A DNA stretch of 64,000 nucleotides from Marisa cornuarietis. Its lineage: Eukaryota > Mollusca > Gastropoda > Architaenioglossa > Ampullariidae. The position numbers were made by a program, and so were the translations under genes. Position 1 is the stretch's first letter. Each line of letters starts with the position of its first letter. The stretch covers positions 62,001-126,000 of the forward strand of contig SMMW01000638.1 of assembly GCA_004794655.1 (NCBI GenBank), given 5' to 3'. Shown here piece after piece: positions 32,666 through 45,100 of this stretch. Below the pieces are notes generated by a model that was not told the origin of the DNA, did not search any database, and saw only the letters and a program-made list of their open reading frames with translations.

Positions 32666-33679
32666 CGACAACACTCGGATAACGAGTTCCACATAGAAGT
32701 CGAACAGTATAGTCCAATACTCGGGGTCACGATCTCTTCCTTCACCGTCTTCTCGACCCCCCAACTATTTCCTTGCTCTCACTGACGATACACTGGGGTT
32801 GACGATGGCCGCAGCCTTCTGACGACTTTACCTCCGTCGCTCGTCTTTTCCACCCCAACTAATTCCTGAAAATCCTTATGATTCTATGAGTACTCAAACC
32901 AACTAATAACCATAAGTTACACCTCAAACTACCATCTCTCTTGCCAATAGCCAAACTTTGCAACCAAATATTGAAGCACAGAGCATTCTCTCTGACCATT
33001 TTATGTCATGCGGTCACAAGCATACCATAAAGGGAGACTAGCCCTGCGTCTTAAAACCTATAAGGGGAACAACTTCATAGTTAAATTTTCTCCCTGTCAC
33101 GGGTCGACCCACAAATACTCACACACTCACACAATCTCTCTGGCTGTGGGTTAATGGTGTTTGTTCCTCATGAAGGTACTCACCTCGATGATGAGTGAGG
33201 AAGTGTCTGTACTGGGCGGTGCAAGTAAGAACAGACTAAACAGAGTCGGCGAGAAGGTGCGGGAACACAGAACGAACTGTAACAGACTAGTAAAGCAATA
33301 TTTGCAGTGAAGTTCAAAGAAATAATAAAAATGAACAAAACTGTCAACGCTTAATATGTGAAATTATTTACAAAAAGTGAAATAATTGTTAAACTTTCAT
33401 CTACTAGGTCGAGCATTCTGTGGTAGACTTTATGCATAATATATCGTAGACGGTAAAGAAAAGATGTTCACATTGTTGGCAAATTAACACATTTGAAAAA
33501 TATTAAGTGTGGAGAAACATTTAAGTTTCCTCTCCCTTGTGTTGCTGACAATTTAATAGCTTTTGTTTAATATAAACATTTTATATCTGCGGGCTATTTT
33601 GATTTTCTTCTGTAAATTACAGATGAATTTTATTAGTCAAATTTATGAATGCAAATAAAATATTTCTACGTTTAAATGA

Positions 33680-33711
33680 GCACACACACACACACACACA
33701 TACACACACAC

Positions 33712-33745
<34 letters not shown>

Positions 33746-33813
33746 GCTGACACAAACCTATACACAGACGCACACAGACGTAATTTAAGGAATACCAATA
33801 ACTGTGGAATTTA

Positions 33814-33850
<37 letters not shown>
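33680..33850. repeat. two (CA)n microsatellites
   Basis: CA runs at about 33680-33744 and 33816-33847. Confidence 0.9.
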
Positions 33851-33851
<1 letters not shown>

Positions 33852-34378
33852 CCCAGATGTGTCTTACTAATTTGTTTTGTACAGAACATAATTTTGCCTT
33901 TAAACTTACCAGGAAATAATTAACTCAAACATTTTTTGTATTTTATTATGAAAAAATAAAAAATATACTAAAGTTGACATTAAACGAACCTATTTACTTA
34001 ACATTGTAACGAAGTGTTTTTGCGAAAGATCAACATTAATCTATATTTCCTTCCTGTAAAGTCCCGCACTTCCTCTTACTACAGGCTTTTTGTCGCTTAG
34101 CAAGCTGACAGTATTCAGGAAAAAGGACGAGGAGGACTTGTTTCTGTCACGACACAAGAATTTATGACAACTGACCGATTAAGTTATTCCACACATTATT
34201 AAAGATGAACGATGTGAGTGACCACATCACATTTTACCTGATGTCCTACAAATGAGTAAAAGGTAAGAAAGTGTTTGGTCACTTGGAAAACTCAGTTTAG
34301 AAAATGTCGCATGTTGACTGCAAACATCAAGTATATTCTCCACTCGTCTAACAAACTCCTCACAACATATTTTGAAAG

Positions 34379-35527
34379 ATGACAACGGTGAAAGAAATAG
34401 ACGGTTACTCTAACAGACACGAGTTTATGTTCTTATTAACAAACACCACAGGAGAAGAATTGTGGTTTCCCATGATGAACGGGACAAAACAGTTTGTGTC
34501 TGACCGAACCGACCCCCCCATTCTACCATCCACAGTGAGGCCAAGCGACTTGATGAGCAAAGAGACTTACGAGATCATAAACGATGTTCTCAGCGGGTAT
34601 CTAACACTTGTCATATCTCTAGTCGGTATTCCCGCCAACTTGGTCACGTGCTTGGTCTTCTGGCGCCAGGGTCTACGGGACCGCATGAACCTCTGTCTCT
34701 TCTGTCTGGCCATGGTGGACTTGCTGTACTTGGTGCCTGTCCTCAGTGTCGGACCCTTTCTTCGTCTCGCTCGTCACGCTCACGCGCAGGAATACAATCT
34801 GAAGATTGTGAATGGGGGTGTGAGTGTCATCTATAGTCTTCGTGCGACCTCGGGTTGTTATAATATGATCATCGCGGTAGAAAGGTGCGTGTGTGTCGTG
34901 TTTCCACTCAAAGCCGCTTCACTCGTACGCACTGGCACTATGGGCGTGTTGCTGGTTGTGTGCTTTATCTTAATACATCTGGGATACATCGTTGTTCCTC
35001 TCGAGTATAATGTCGTTAGCATTGAAGTAGGAGGGATGGTAGAATGGAGGCTTGTGCCGACAAAACTGTTTCTCGACAACCAGGAGCTGTTTCGAGCTGT
35101 AGAAATGTCAGTCTTGACATTGTCACTGCCACTCATTACCTTTTTCGTAGTCCTCATTACAGCTGTTATCACCGTCATCAAGCTGACAGCAGCGCTCAAA
35201 TGGCGAAGAAAGACGAGCTCCACGAGCAGCCAGAAAGTTAGTCACCAGACGGCGCTGACCAAGATGATTCTAGTCGTTTCCTTCATCTACATCTGCACCA
35301 TGGTTCCTATTGTTTCAGTGACATTTACCCGACTAATTGTTTACGAATTTTCACCTATTGGTCGTTATTATTATTTATTCATGGGGTCTACTGTCATTGC
35401 ACACATCTGCCCTCGGTTTCACAGCGCCTCCAACTTCTTTGTCTTCTACAGCAGGTCGTCACGGTTCAGGTCGGTGCTTGTGTCTAAGATCTGCTTCAAG
35501 AAGAAAATTGAGTTTCTGAGATATTGA
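34379..35527 (+). CDS. GPCR2: intronless class A 7TM receptor, gastropod chemosensory type (382 aa)
   Basis: The closest relative is GPCR1: most of TM1-TM7 is identical at protein level. The N-terminus is longer (about 60 residues) and has two glycosylation sites (NTTGEE, NGTKQF). Hallmarks: GIPANLVTCLVFWRQGLRDR, AVERCVCVVFP, KLTAALKWRRKTSS, FIYICTMVPIVS and FHSASNFFVFYSRSSRFRSV. No TM3/ECL2 cysteine pair. Differences from GPCR1 concentrate before TM1 and in the TM2-TM3 loop (RHAHAQEYNLKIV), the usual place for ligand choice. Followed by copy 2 of the segmental duplication. Confidence 0.9.
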   Translation: MTTVKEIDGYSNRHEFMFLLTNTTGEELWFPMMNGTKQFVSDRTDPPILPSTVRPSDLMSKETYEIINDVLSGYLTLVISLVGIPANLVTCLVFWRQGLRDRMNLCLFCLAMVDLLYLVPVLSVGPFLRLARHAHAQEYNLKIVNGGVSVIYSLRATSGCYNMIIAVERCVCVVFPLKAASLVRTGTMGVLLVVCFILIHLGYIVVPLEYNVVSIEVGGMVEWRLVPTKLFLDNQELFRAVEMSVLTLSLPLITFFVVLITAVITVIKLTAALKWRRKTSSTSSQKVSHQTALTKMILVVSFIYICTMVPIVSVTFTRLIVYEFSPIGRYYYLFMGSTVIAHICPRFHSASNFFVFYSRSSRFRSVLVSKICFKKKIEFLRY

Positions 35528-38105
35528 TGAGAGCTGACTTCTAAAATTTTCCATTTAATTTAAAATTAGAAACAAATATCTTTTTCTTACTTTGAAACTT
35601 AAAAATTTGCAAGTAGCAAACTAGGAGGAAACATTATTCGCATTTCTTGAGAGAATCAGTTCCTATTTTGATTAAAGGCTCTCAGTGTTGATAGGAATGG
35701 TCTCATGGTAGCAATGCTCCTTATGAAAACATAACAGTGGGCATTATGTGGAGGATAATATTATTTCAAACCAGACAGACTTCCTCACCCAATGTTCCGT
35801 GGTGGCAGAAATGATAATATATTTATTGCCACTCCTTTGATTGAGAATAACTATAATTTAAATCAACGAGTAATAATGTATTACATTTACATATATTTTA
35901 TTCTGTCACACACTAAGTATATTGTAAACTAGCTTAACCATAGGAAGAATTCCCACATCTGAAAGATGGCGACATGCACTACATGAGGTGCATGAGGTTC
36001 GATGACAGCGGGCTCCATGTCTGCACCAAAGAGACGATGTCTTTCGCATTTTCAATTTTGGCAGAGAAGGCATAATGCTGACTTTCGTAGTAGAATACAT
36101 ATTCACTATAGCGATGAGAGTTTTTTGGAGGAAGGTTACAGCGAATTTAGGAATATCGTGGACAATTTTAATTGATACATCAGTTAATCATATGCACCAA
36201 ATGATCTGCTTTTCGTGAGAAAATTCTAATTATGAGTGTGGTAGGATAAGCCAGACCTTTTGTGTATCTAGGCCTCTCCCTTCACAGGGGAAAACTAAGT
36301 TACTGAGCTAATACAAGTTATAACAAAAACAATAGTGGAGAGGAATATGAACACAATTGGTAGGTAATAACTAGTGGTTACTTTGAGTCTTGTGACTGGA
36401 AAGTATCTCAAAAGCTTTAAGGCTTTGAATGTGTATATATGCTTAATGCACATCCTGGTACTAGGCTTACCGAAGGTGGATAAGATACATTAGTGAATAG
36501 TCATACACTGTGGTATTACAAGTATTACAGTCATTCCTGTCAGAAGAAGTTTGGAGAATTTATTTGCTAGAGAGGAGGAGGGAGCTTCCACAGGAAAATG
36601 ACAAAAATCAAACCCTTTCTGTATCATTTCCCTGTCACAGCCCCATCGTGTTATATCTTGCTAGGCAGCCCGGAGTCTGTATATTCAGTCTCTGTAATGA
36701 CTGATTGAAATATTAATTAATCAGATGCTTTATCTACTAAATTTTAGAAGTAACGAATCTCGTCGTTGATCTCGACGCTATCCAATGGAAGAATCCGATA
36801 CTGAAATGTCCTTGGTAACGAAACTAAAGGCGCTTAGCGATTGGCTGAAGGGGACGAAACTCGTTCTTTCCTTCAGGTTTTGTTCACACGTGCTGTGTAA
36901 AGTGAAAGATTGGCGAACTCGTATCTAAGTGAAGAAGCATCATTAGCCTTTAATTTATGAAACCAGTGGAAAATTTTGTGCTTTAGATTAAATAAAGGGC
37001 AAAGTGTTTAGTCAGTGCTGAGTGGATGAACAGTACACGTGCATCAACAAACACAGCTTGACATGATAGGAGTGCTTCTAGAATATAATTGTTATTTTTG
37101 TCTGGCCCACCAGTTCTGTCTTTTCTGGTAAGTCAAAGCATGCAGTTTTTTTTACTAACAGGGTAAGGGACTATAAGGGACACAAATATTCATTGCTATG
37201 TACTTTTTGTTACTTGAAATGGTGTAGTGTGCTGTAAAAAGTTGCTGAAAATCTTTGAGCCCGCTTTTCTCAAAAGGCCACCATCGTACTCGACACTTCA
37301 AACATTTATAACTCACAGTTTAGGACAAGAAGAACAACTTTGGTATCAAAATAAAGGTCGAAACTGTACATTTTAAAAATATGCAACTTGAAAACTCTAA
37401 AATGTTTGAGTTAAGACTCATTTCGTCTTGGCGGGTCATCAGGCAAACTAAATCCAGTCAGAGCTGACCTACCGGTAATCATCAAACGAATTAATGTACC
37501 AGTCTCCTTAACTAACTTGCTGTAACTGTTAAAGACTGACTAGAACATTACCTCGGAGTCTTCAGTCAGTTACTATAGAATCCAGCACTGGTCAGGTCCT
37601 GGCTGACAGCAAACAAATGTTGTAGAGATATACACACAGTACTTTGGAGTCAGTAACGTCCTGTTGCTGCTAATAGAGTGGAAGGTGTAGAACACAAGTC
37701 ACACGAACACAGGCACATTATGTACCACAACACTTGTTAGTTCTAGAGAGCCCCCATGTCAACGATTAGTTGCTACGCAGCTGAAGTAGTATTCGGTAAA
37801 CAGGGTCGCCGTGGGTGAGCAGCTCCTTAGGTACCTATACTCCGACAGACAACACGCAAAACAAAGTTTCTCTCAAAGGGAAAAAGACAAGTGAAGAAGG
37901 TCCCTGCTAGTGAAGTAACCTAACTGTATTCCAACTGTCACGGGGACACGAACAACGACTGAAGCTGTGAAGAGGCGCAGTGGTCGTGGCTACTGTCCCT
38001 GACACGCGGGACGCACGCACCCAGCGTCCACACACAGAGCATGCGCCTCGACGATGGATGGGTTTCATGGAAGTCTGATAATTTTTCTAATCACTCGTTT
38101 TCAAT
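35528..38105. other. 3' flank of GPCR2
   Basis: About 2.6 kb without a recognisable gene or repeat. Short frames (35906-36106, 36510-36704) have no family features. Confidence 0.6.
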
Positions 38106-38449
38106 ATTCTATCTTACCTTCACAATTAAAAAAAAAGCTTTTCGCCGAAGACTATTGATGCCGATACTCGTGGTCGCATTCCAGAAGTAAGGGGAGGTGA
38201 CTGTCATCGGTGTTTTTTACTTTCGATATTTCCCTGACTTGTAACACGTCTGCACCTCGCAAAAGATTAACGTTTCTTGCTTTATTTTAATTTTAATATT
38301 AATATATAAGTAGCGCCTTATTCTTCAACTTTTGTTTTAATGATCACATAAAATAATAACAGCCGATATTCAACATTTATGCATGATCACCATCCCATTA
38401 CAAATAATCATTGTTTACTTTGTTGGCTTTTTACATTCTAGTCAGTAGG

Positions 38450-38645
38450 GGGGGCCTCGGAGGTGTGGTGGTTAAAACATTCGCTTGTCACCACTGCTGT
38501 GAGAAACTCGGGGTTCAAATCTCGTTTCTGGACATTCTCTGTATGTGACACCTGTTCGCAGGGCTAGGCGCCGGGATCTTCCTTTCCCTCCCTTCCCCCA
38601 TAGTGCGAAGTCTCCACAAGGTGGAAGCACTCTCCTACTAAACCA
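38450..38645 (+). mobile_element. tRNA-derived SINE, family 2
   Basis: A-box-like TGGTGGTTAAAACATTCG, B box GGGGTTCAAATCTCG (about 38509), body TGTATGTGACACCTGTTCGC, and an end with AACCAACCAACC. Related to 27841, but with a different end. Confidence 0.65.
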
Positions 38646-39194
38646 ACCAACCAGCTAACCAGAAATTAAAAGGCAAACTTCTTTCAGAGACCTGACACGT
38701 GATATGTACACACGTCCCCTTAAGACGAACTAAAGTCGGTTACACGTCTTGTACTTGTAACAAATTATGTGATTTTTTTAAAGCTGTGATTATACGATAA
38801 AACAGAATATTATGAAAACCATTGACGTACATGGTGTTTAGCCTGCGTGTGTTTAGAAAGTTAAATATTCATTTACAACTCAACTACCCTTTAACCGCTC
38901 TCAAATCTGTGAGATATATATATATATATATATGTAACGGTCCACATTGCAACCACGTGCCTGCCAGTTGCCTTGCCGACGACTTCCCCGGTCTACTAGA
39001 AGAGCCAATTGTCCTTCGTAGAAATACTTGTAGTTAACGAGGAGAATGATGTTAGTGTAAAGCAAGGAGTTGAGGGCGACAAATGTTTGCTGTATAAAGA
39101 TTGTGGGATAAGAGGATGGAACAATCAGCATGTTGTTGTATACAGTATGTTCCTTTATAATAATTGTCAGCAATGCACCTTTGGTGCGTTTATG

Positions 39195-39362
39195 AGTTTG
39201 TGTGGTATGTGAGTGTGTGTGCTATGTGAGTGTGTATGGTATGTGAGTGTGTATGTTATGTAAATGTGTATGGTATGTAAATGTGTGTGGTATGTGAGCG
39301 TGTGTGGTATGTGAGCGTGTGTGGTATGTGAGTGTGTGTGGTTAGTGAGTGTGTATGGTTAG
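39195..39362. repeat. ~20-bp minisatellite
   Basis: Repeats of GTGTGTGGTATGTGAGT, about 8 copies. Confidence 0.85.
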
Positions 39363-40014
39363 GATGGAAAACGTGAAAGTCGAAGTGAGCATTAAAGGAG
39401 ATTTACCCTCGCGAACATGTGAAGAGGGGAATGAGAGAGTATTGTGAGTAGAGCGAAGCTGACATGTGAATAGAACGAAGTTGAAGACGTTTAGAAGTCA
39501 GTGTTGAAGTAATTGCTCAGTTAACCAGGGTAACAGTTGTAAATCCTTTTGCTATTTATTTATTTTTATATTTTATTTGGACATTGTATAAATATTTACT
39601 CACTGCCTGTAACAATGACTAGGATAGAATGCTGTAGGCAAAGTTAAGACGACTGTGTTGGTGAAACCATTGAGTGTGGAGTGAAAGCGAAAGAAATATT
39701 ACTCATAACATAAGATATTTAGTTGTGAACATTATTTAGTTGTGAACATTTGTCCACGGAACCAAGGACGTGAGACTGGAGACCGTGTGAGTGGTGTGAG
39801 GGACTATTATTGGGGACCTTAGTTGGTGTTTACGCGTAATTTATTTATTTGCTTGGGAAAATGTCACTCTTTATTTTGTAAGTTGTTTGCAGCATGTTTT
39901 GCTCTGCCTTATCCTGCAAAAAGTACAAAGCAAACTGTAACGGACTTAGCAGTACGGGCGGCCCCGTGGGGCCCTGGGCGAGTGTCATATGCTGGACCCC
40001 TCGGGACCGAGAGC

Positions 40015-40415
40015 TGTAAGTGTAGACTACATACAGTGTAGACTATATACAGTATATACCCTAAGTGTAGACTATATACAGTATATACCCTAAGTGTAGA
40101 CTATACACAGTGTATACCCTAAGTGTAGACTTTACACAGTATATACCCTAAGTGTACTCTATACACGGTATATACCCTAAGTGTAGACTATACACAGTAT
40201 ATACCCTAAGTGTAGACTATATACAGTATATACCCTAAGTGTAGACTATACACAGTATATACCCTAAGTGTAGACTATACACAGTATATACCCTAAGTGT
40301 AGACTATATACAGTATATACCCTAAGTGTAGACTATACACGGTATATACCCTAAGTGTAGACTATACACAGTATATACCCTAAGTGTAGACTATACACAG
40401 TATATACCCTAAATA
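40015..40415. repeat. 29-bp minisatellite (about 13 copies)
   Basis: Units GTGTAGACTATACACAGTAT plus ATACCCTAA. Present only in copy 2 of the duplication. Confidence 0.95.
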
Positions 40416-41039
40416 CCGCACCACAAGAATCTTCTATCGCGGACCCCACTTAGGCGCGCAGCCTGGGGCGGTCGCCCTCGTTGCCCCCCCCCCCCAAAGA
40501 CTGCCTCTGAGAGCAAAAATAAAACAAAGAAACGAAAGAATTTCGGAAGAAAAACTTTGAAAGAAACAAAGAAGAGGCACTAAACCAGCATTAATCCACT
40601 TGGGCTCTTTGAAAATAACTATTGGAAGCCCCGGTACAGATATTTTGTTGCTTGAGTGAAAGAACACGTGTCAGTGACTCTGTCTGTTTGTGTGAATTGT
40701 TCCAGTGAATCATGATCCTGACGATAATGGAATATTTACTATGAGCCCAGTTAAATTCGTTATATATAAATAAAGAGACGTCTTTTCGTGTGAGCATTTA
40801 AACATGATACAGAGAGGATACGATTTTAATCTGCACTACTTAACCCTCTATCCAAGGTCATTATCTTTGTTTTAGTGCTTTGAGTCAGTGTCTTCAACTG
40901 ATGTAAGTCGTTAAACGACGAAAATATAGTCCGCTTGAAGATGAGGACGAGAACAAAGACATGCATGTACTTGTGTTCAGTAGTTGGACAGACAGGACAA
41001 GGCACACACAGTCAATCGTCAACATCAAGCACACAGCAA

Positions 41040-41225
41040 TCGTTGGTTAGCGAGGCTGTACAGCTGTCAATCAAAGACAGTAACGGTTTGTTTCAAGAAC
41101 CTGTACAGCTGTCAATCAAAGACAGTAACGGTTTGTTTCAAGAACCTGTACAGCTGTCAATCAATGACAGTAACGGTTTGTTTCAAGAACCTTACAGCTG
41201 TAAATCAAAGACAGTAATAGTTTAT
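41040..41225. repeat. 45-bp minisatellite (about 4 copies)
   Basis: Units with GACAGTAACGGTTTGTTTCA and CTGTACAGCTGTCAATCA. Related to the array at 29770 but amplified from a different variant. Confidence 0.9.
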
Positions 41226-42098
41226 ATAGTGAAATTATACATCTGTAAATGAAAGACTAACGTTTTATTCAGCAAGCCTGTACGACTGTATATCAAAGAC
41301 GAGTTTTTTGTGACTACATTATATACACAAATCCCATGAATAAGATCATCTTATTTATATTGAAGAATTATTTTCACATTATAATCACTTCAAAACATTA
41401 TACAGTAAGTGAAACATTAGTGTTCTGTTTTTGTACATCAAAGACACAATTTTATGCCGAAATTGCACGAATAAATTGCATTGTGAGGTCAATTTTGGTT
41501 TGGAGACTCTAAGATTATTCGACATTTGTAACACTTAAATTTGTTCACAACAACAAAAATGCTTTTAAATTAATAAATGTAACAAGTAAAGCATTAAACA
41601 TTGATATTATATGAATTATTTCTGCTTTGCTTGTATATATTTATGGCTGCCTTTTTGATTGGATGTTCTGCGAATGGTAGAAGTTGCCATATATACTACT
41701 ATCAACAGCCAAAGAGTTATGTCAGGAACACACGGGACGTGCAGACAGGTCACATACAACACACACTGACCACACAGCCGTCCTCACGTGTTCTTTCACA
41801 CAACAAAGTACTAAGACCTGCACGTGGGTTCCTATATCTCTATAATTCGAAAATTCCAAATATTTTTCCCACACTCAACGAATTTCAAATAAATTCTACA
41901 TCTCGCAACTAATTAATGTCTACATAACCCCTTCTAATAATATAAATATCTCCAGTCAATATATGACAATAATCAGGGATCAATATATGACAACAAGCGA
42001 GCAGGAATATCCTTTCAACAACGTAGATGTCTCTCAACCTTCCAATCAGTCGTCGCTAAACAGCTCCTCTTTCTACTAGTTTAATTTTCTTCCAATGT

Positions 42099-42099
<1 letters not shown>

Positions 42100-42160
<61 letters not shown>

Positions 42161-45100
42161 TCCATTTGTAATGCGCAGGTATCCGTTCAGAAGAATGCTC
42201 ATTGCGCAGCAAAAACAAAATAAATAAAAAATAAGAAGAAAAAATAAAGGAAATAGATAAAACACCAGGAAAGTAACAGAAGTGTTGCTTGGTTGTTTAA
42301 GTTTAAGTCCATCTTAAATAAACAGATGGGTCTTCAGTCTTTTTCGAAACGTGGTTGGTGAGGAGATGGTGGACAGTGACGACGGCAGGGCATTCCACAG
42401 TTTAGGTGCCGCGTTTTTGAAGGCCCTGGCTCCAGTGCGCTTCTTGTTTGTGTCTTCCACTGCAGGGAGACAGAAGCGGGACTGGGAGCCAGAGCGCAGA
42501 CCACGTGACGGCTGGTAGGGAGGAACTACCTCTTGTAAATAGTCAGGAGAAGTTTTGTACATGCAGGACTGTGCAATCGAAAGCACTTTGTGGTCAATGC
42601 GCTTTTTTACTGGGAGCCAGTGAAGGCTCTGTAGGATAGGGGTGATGTGCTCAGTGGACCACTTTGCACGGGTGACAATCCTTGCGGCTGTGTTTTGAAC
42701 TCTTTGGAGTCGATCCAGCTGTGCAGCAGGTGTACCCCACAATGCACTATTAAAGTAGTCTAATCTTGATATGATGGTAGCCACAGCAAGTGAGTTGGCA
42801 GCAGCTTGAGTCAGCATGGGCCGTAGTCTACCTAAAGTCCTCAAAAAGTAGTAGGATTTTGCCCCAACAGAACTAAAATGGTTGCACATGGAGAGTTCTG
42901 CATCAATAAACAGCCCGAGGTCCCGCACACAGTCAGCAAAGGCTATGGAGGAGTCACCGACCTGCACATCACTAATGTCAATCTGCTCCCTTCTGGCCCT
43001 GGGGCCGCACAGTAACGCTTCTGTCTTGTCGTCATTGAGTTTAAGACGATTCCTGGTCATCCAGGCATTCACAGCAACACAACAAGATTCAAGTCGCTGA
43101 AGCGCATTCCTAGCCACTGCTGGGTCGGGGGGAAAACTGTTTAGAATCTGTGTATCGTCCGCAAAGAACTGACGTCCCATTTGAAAGCGTTCAATTACCC
43201 GTCCAAGCTGTGAAGTATATACCGAAAATAATAATGGACCCAGAACGGATCCCTGTGGTACGCCACACACCAGAGGAACTGCCTCAGAGCTTGCAGAGCT
43301 GACAATCACTCTCTGAGATCTCTCGGCAAGATAGGAGTCAATCCACTGCAGCGCAGCGCCCTGGATACCAGCCTCTGACGACAGTCTCTGGAGCAGCAGG
43401 CGGTGGTTGATAGTGTCAAACGCACTACTCAGGTCAAGTAATACCAACAGCACTAAGTTGCCAGAGTTGGCATTACAAAGAATGTCATTGGTCACACGAA
43501 GAAGAGCAGTTTCTGTGCTGAAGCCAGGACGATACGCTGACTGAAATTTATCTAGGCAGCCATAAGTAATAAAATGGGTCATAAGTTGCTCTGCGACCAC
43601 CCTCTCAAGTAGCTTGGAAATATATGATAAATTTGACACTGGACGATAGTTTTTACAGTCAGAGGGATCCAGGTTTGCCTTTTTCAACAAGGGCTTCACA
43701 ACGGCCTGTTTAAAACACCGTGGAACACAACCTGCTCTCAAACTGGCATTAATAATGTCCAAAATGACAGGAAATAGAATGTCTAGAAGTTGAATAATAA
43801 ATTTAGTTGGTACAGGATCCACAGCACATGAAGTTTTTGTTGATCTTGCTACAAGTTTCCTCAAGTAGCTCTCATCAACAGACGTGAAAGAAGTCACCAG
43901 TACACCAGCAAATGGCACAGAATAGTCTTCCTCACACTCTGGCAACTCACAAGCTGCACTCTCAAGTCCAGCACTAATTTCCTTTATCTTATTAACAAAG
44001 AAGGAAGACAGCTGATCAGCAGCTGACTTGACATCCACCTCAGAAAGAACCGGACTAGTTCCGTTCTTACCCAGCAGGCTGTTCACAATGTCAAAAGTCT
44101 TTCTGGGATTTCCACTCGCAGCCTTTAGCTGCTTCTGCACGAATAACGATTTAGCCTGTTTTACAGCACACACATATTTATTTCTGGCTAACTTATACAG
44201 CTGTCTGTCAATCTCAAGTTTGGTCTTCCTCCACTTTTTCTCTGCCAACTGTCTTTGTTTCTTGGCTTCACTCACCCCCTCACAAAACCACGCACAATCT
44301 GGTCTATCTACAACAATTTTGGTAACTGCAGGTGCATGCTTATCAAGCAGCTGTAATAAAGTCTGATTATATAACTCTGCTAACTCATCAACATCTGTGG
44401 GAGGATCTAATAACAACTTTGACTGAAGCAGGTCTTCTCTGAAAGCGTTCGGGTCAATCTTCTTCAAATTTCTACACAAAACAGAAATCTTTTTACGCCT
44501 CGGTCGAGAGAGATCAGTCACCACGGACTGCACAAAATGGTCTGAAATCAAAAAATCCTCGACAACAGCTGACTTGACCAGAGACTCTGATGGCGCACGA
44601 GTGATAACCCAGTCCAGAATGTGTCCAAGTCTATGAGTTGGTTTTTCAATCAGCTGACAAAGACCACGGCTAGCTAAAGCCTCAATCAAACGCTTCACAT
44701 CACTATCTTGAGGTCTATCAAAATGAAAATTTACATCCCCCAAAATAAGAAACTTCTCCTTTGTAAGTAAACTGTCCAGCAGCATGGCAAACTCCTCATG
44801 AAACAGAGAATCTGAAAGCTGATTCCTTTTAGATGGAGGAGGTCTATATAAACAAATGATCTCTAATGTCTGCTTGGCTAATGTCAGTCTTGCTGTTATG
44901 TACTCAAAGGACCTGTACTGTGTTTGTCTCTTCAGCACTGTAAATTTCAGATGTAGTTTAAATAAGACACCAACTCCACCCCCACTCCTACCATTCCTGG
45001 GATTGTGTGCAAACGTATAGCCCTGTGGTGTAAGGTCTTTGATTACTGATTCATCACCACTCTCCTTTAACCATGTCTCTGACAAGAAAAAGACATCAAA

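Larger units (their letters stand above)
32170..34378. other. intergenic region upstream of GPCR2
   Basis: Contains the LINE stub, (CA)n tracts at 33680-33745 and 33815-33847, and AT-rich DNA. No gene seen. Confidence 0.6.
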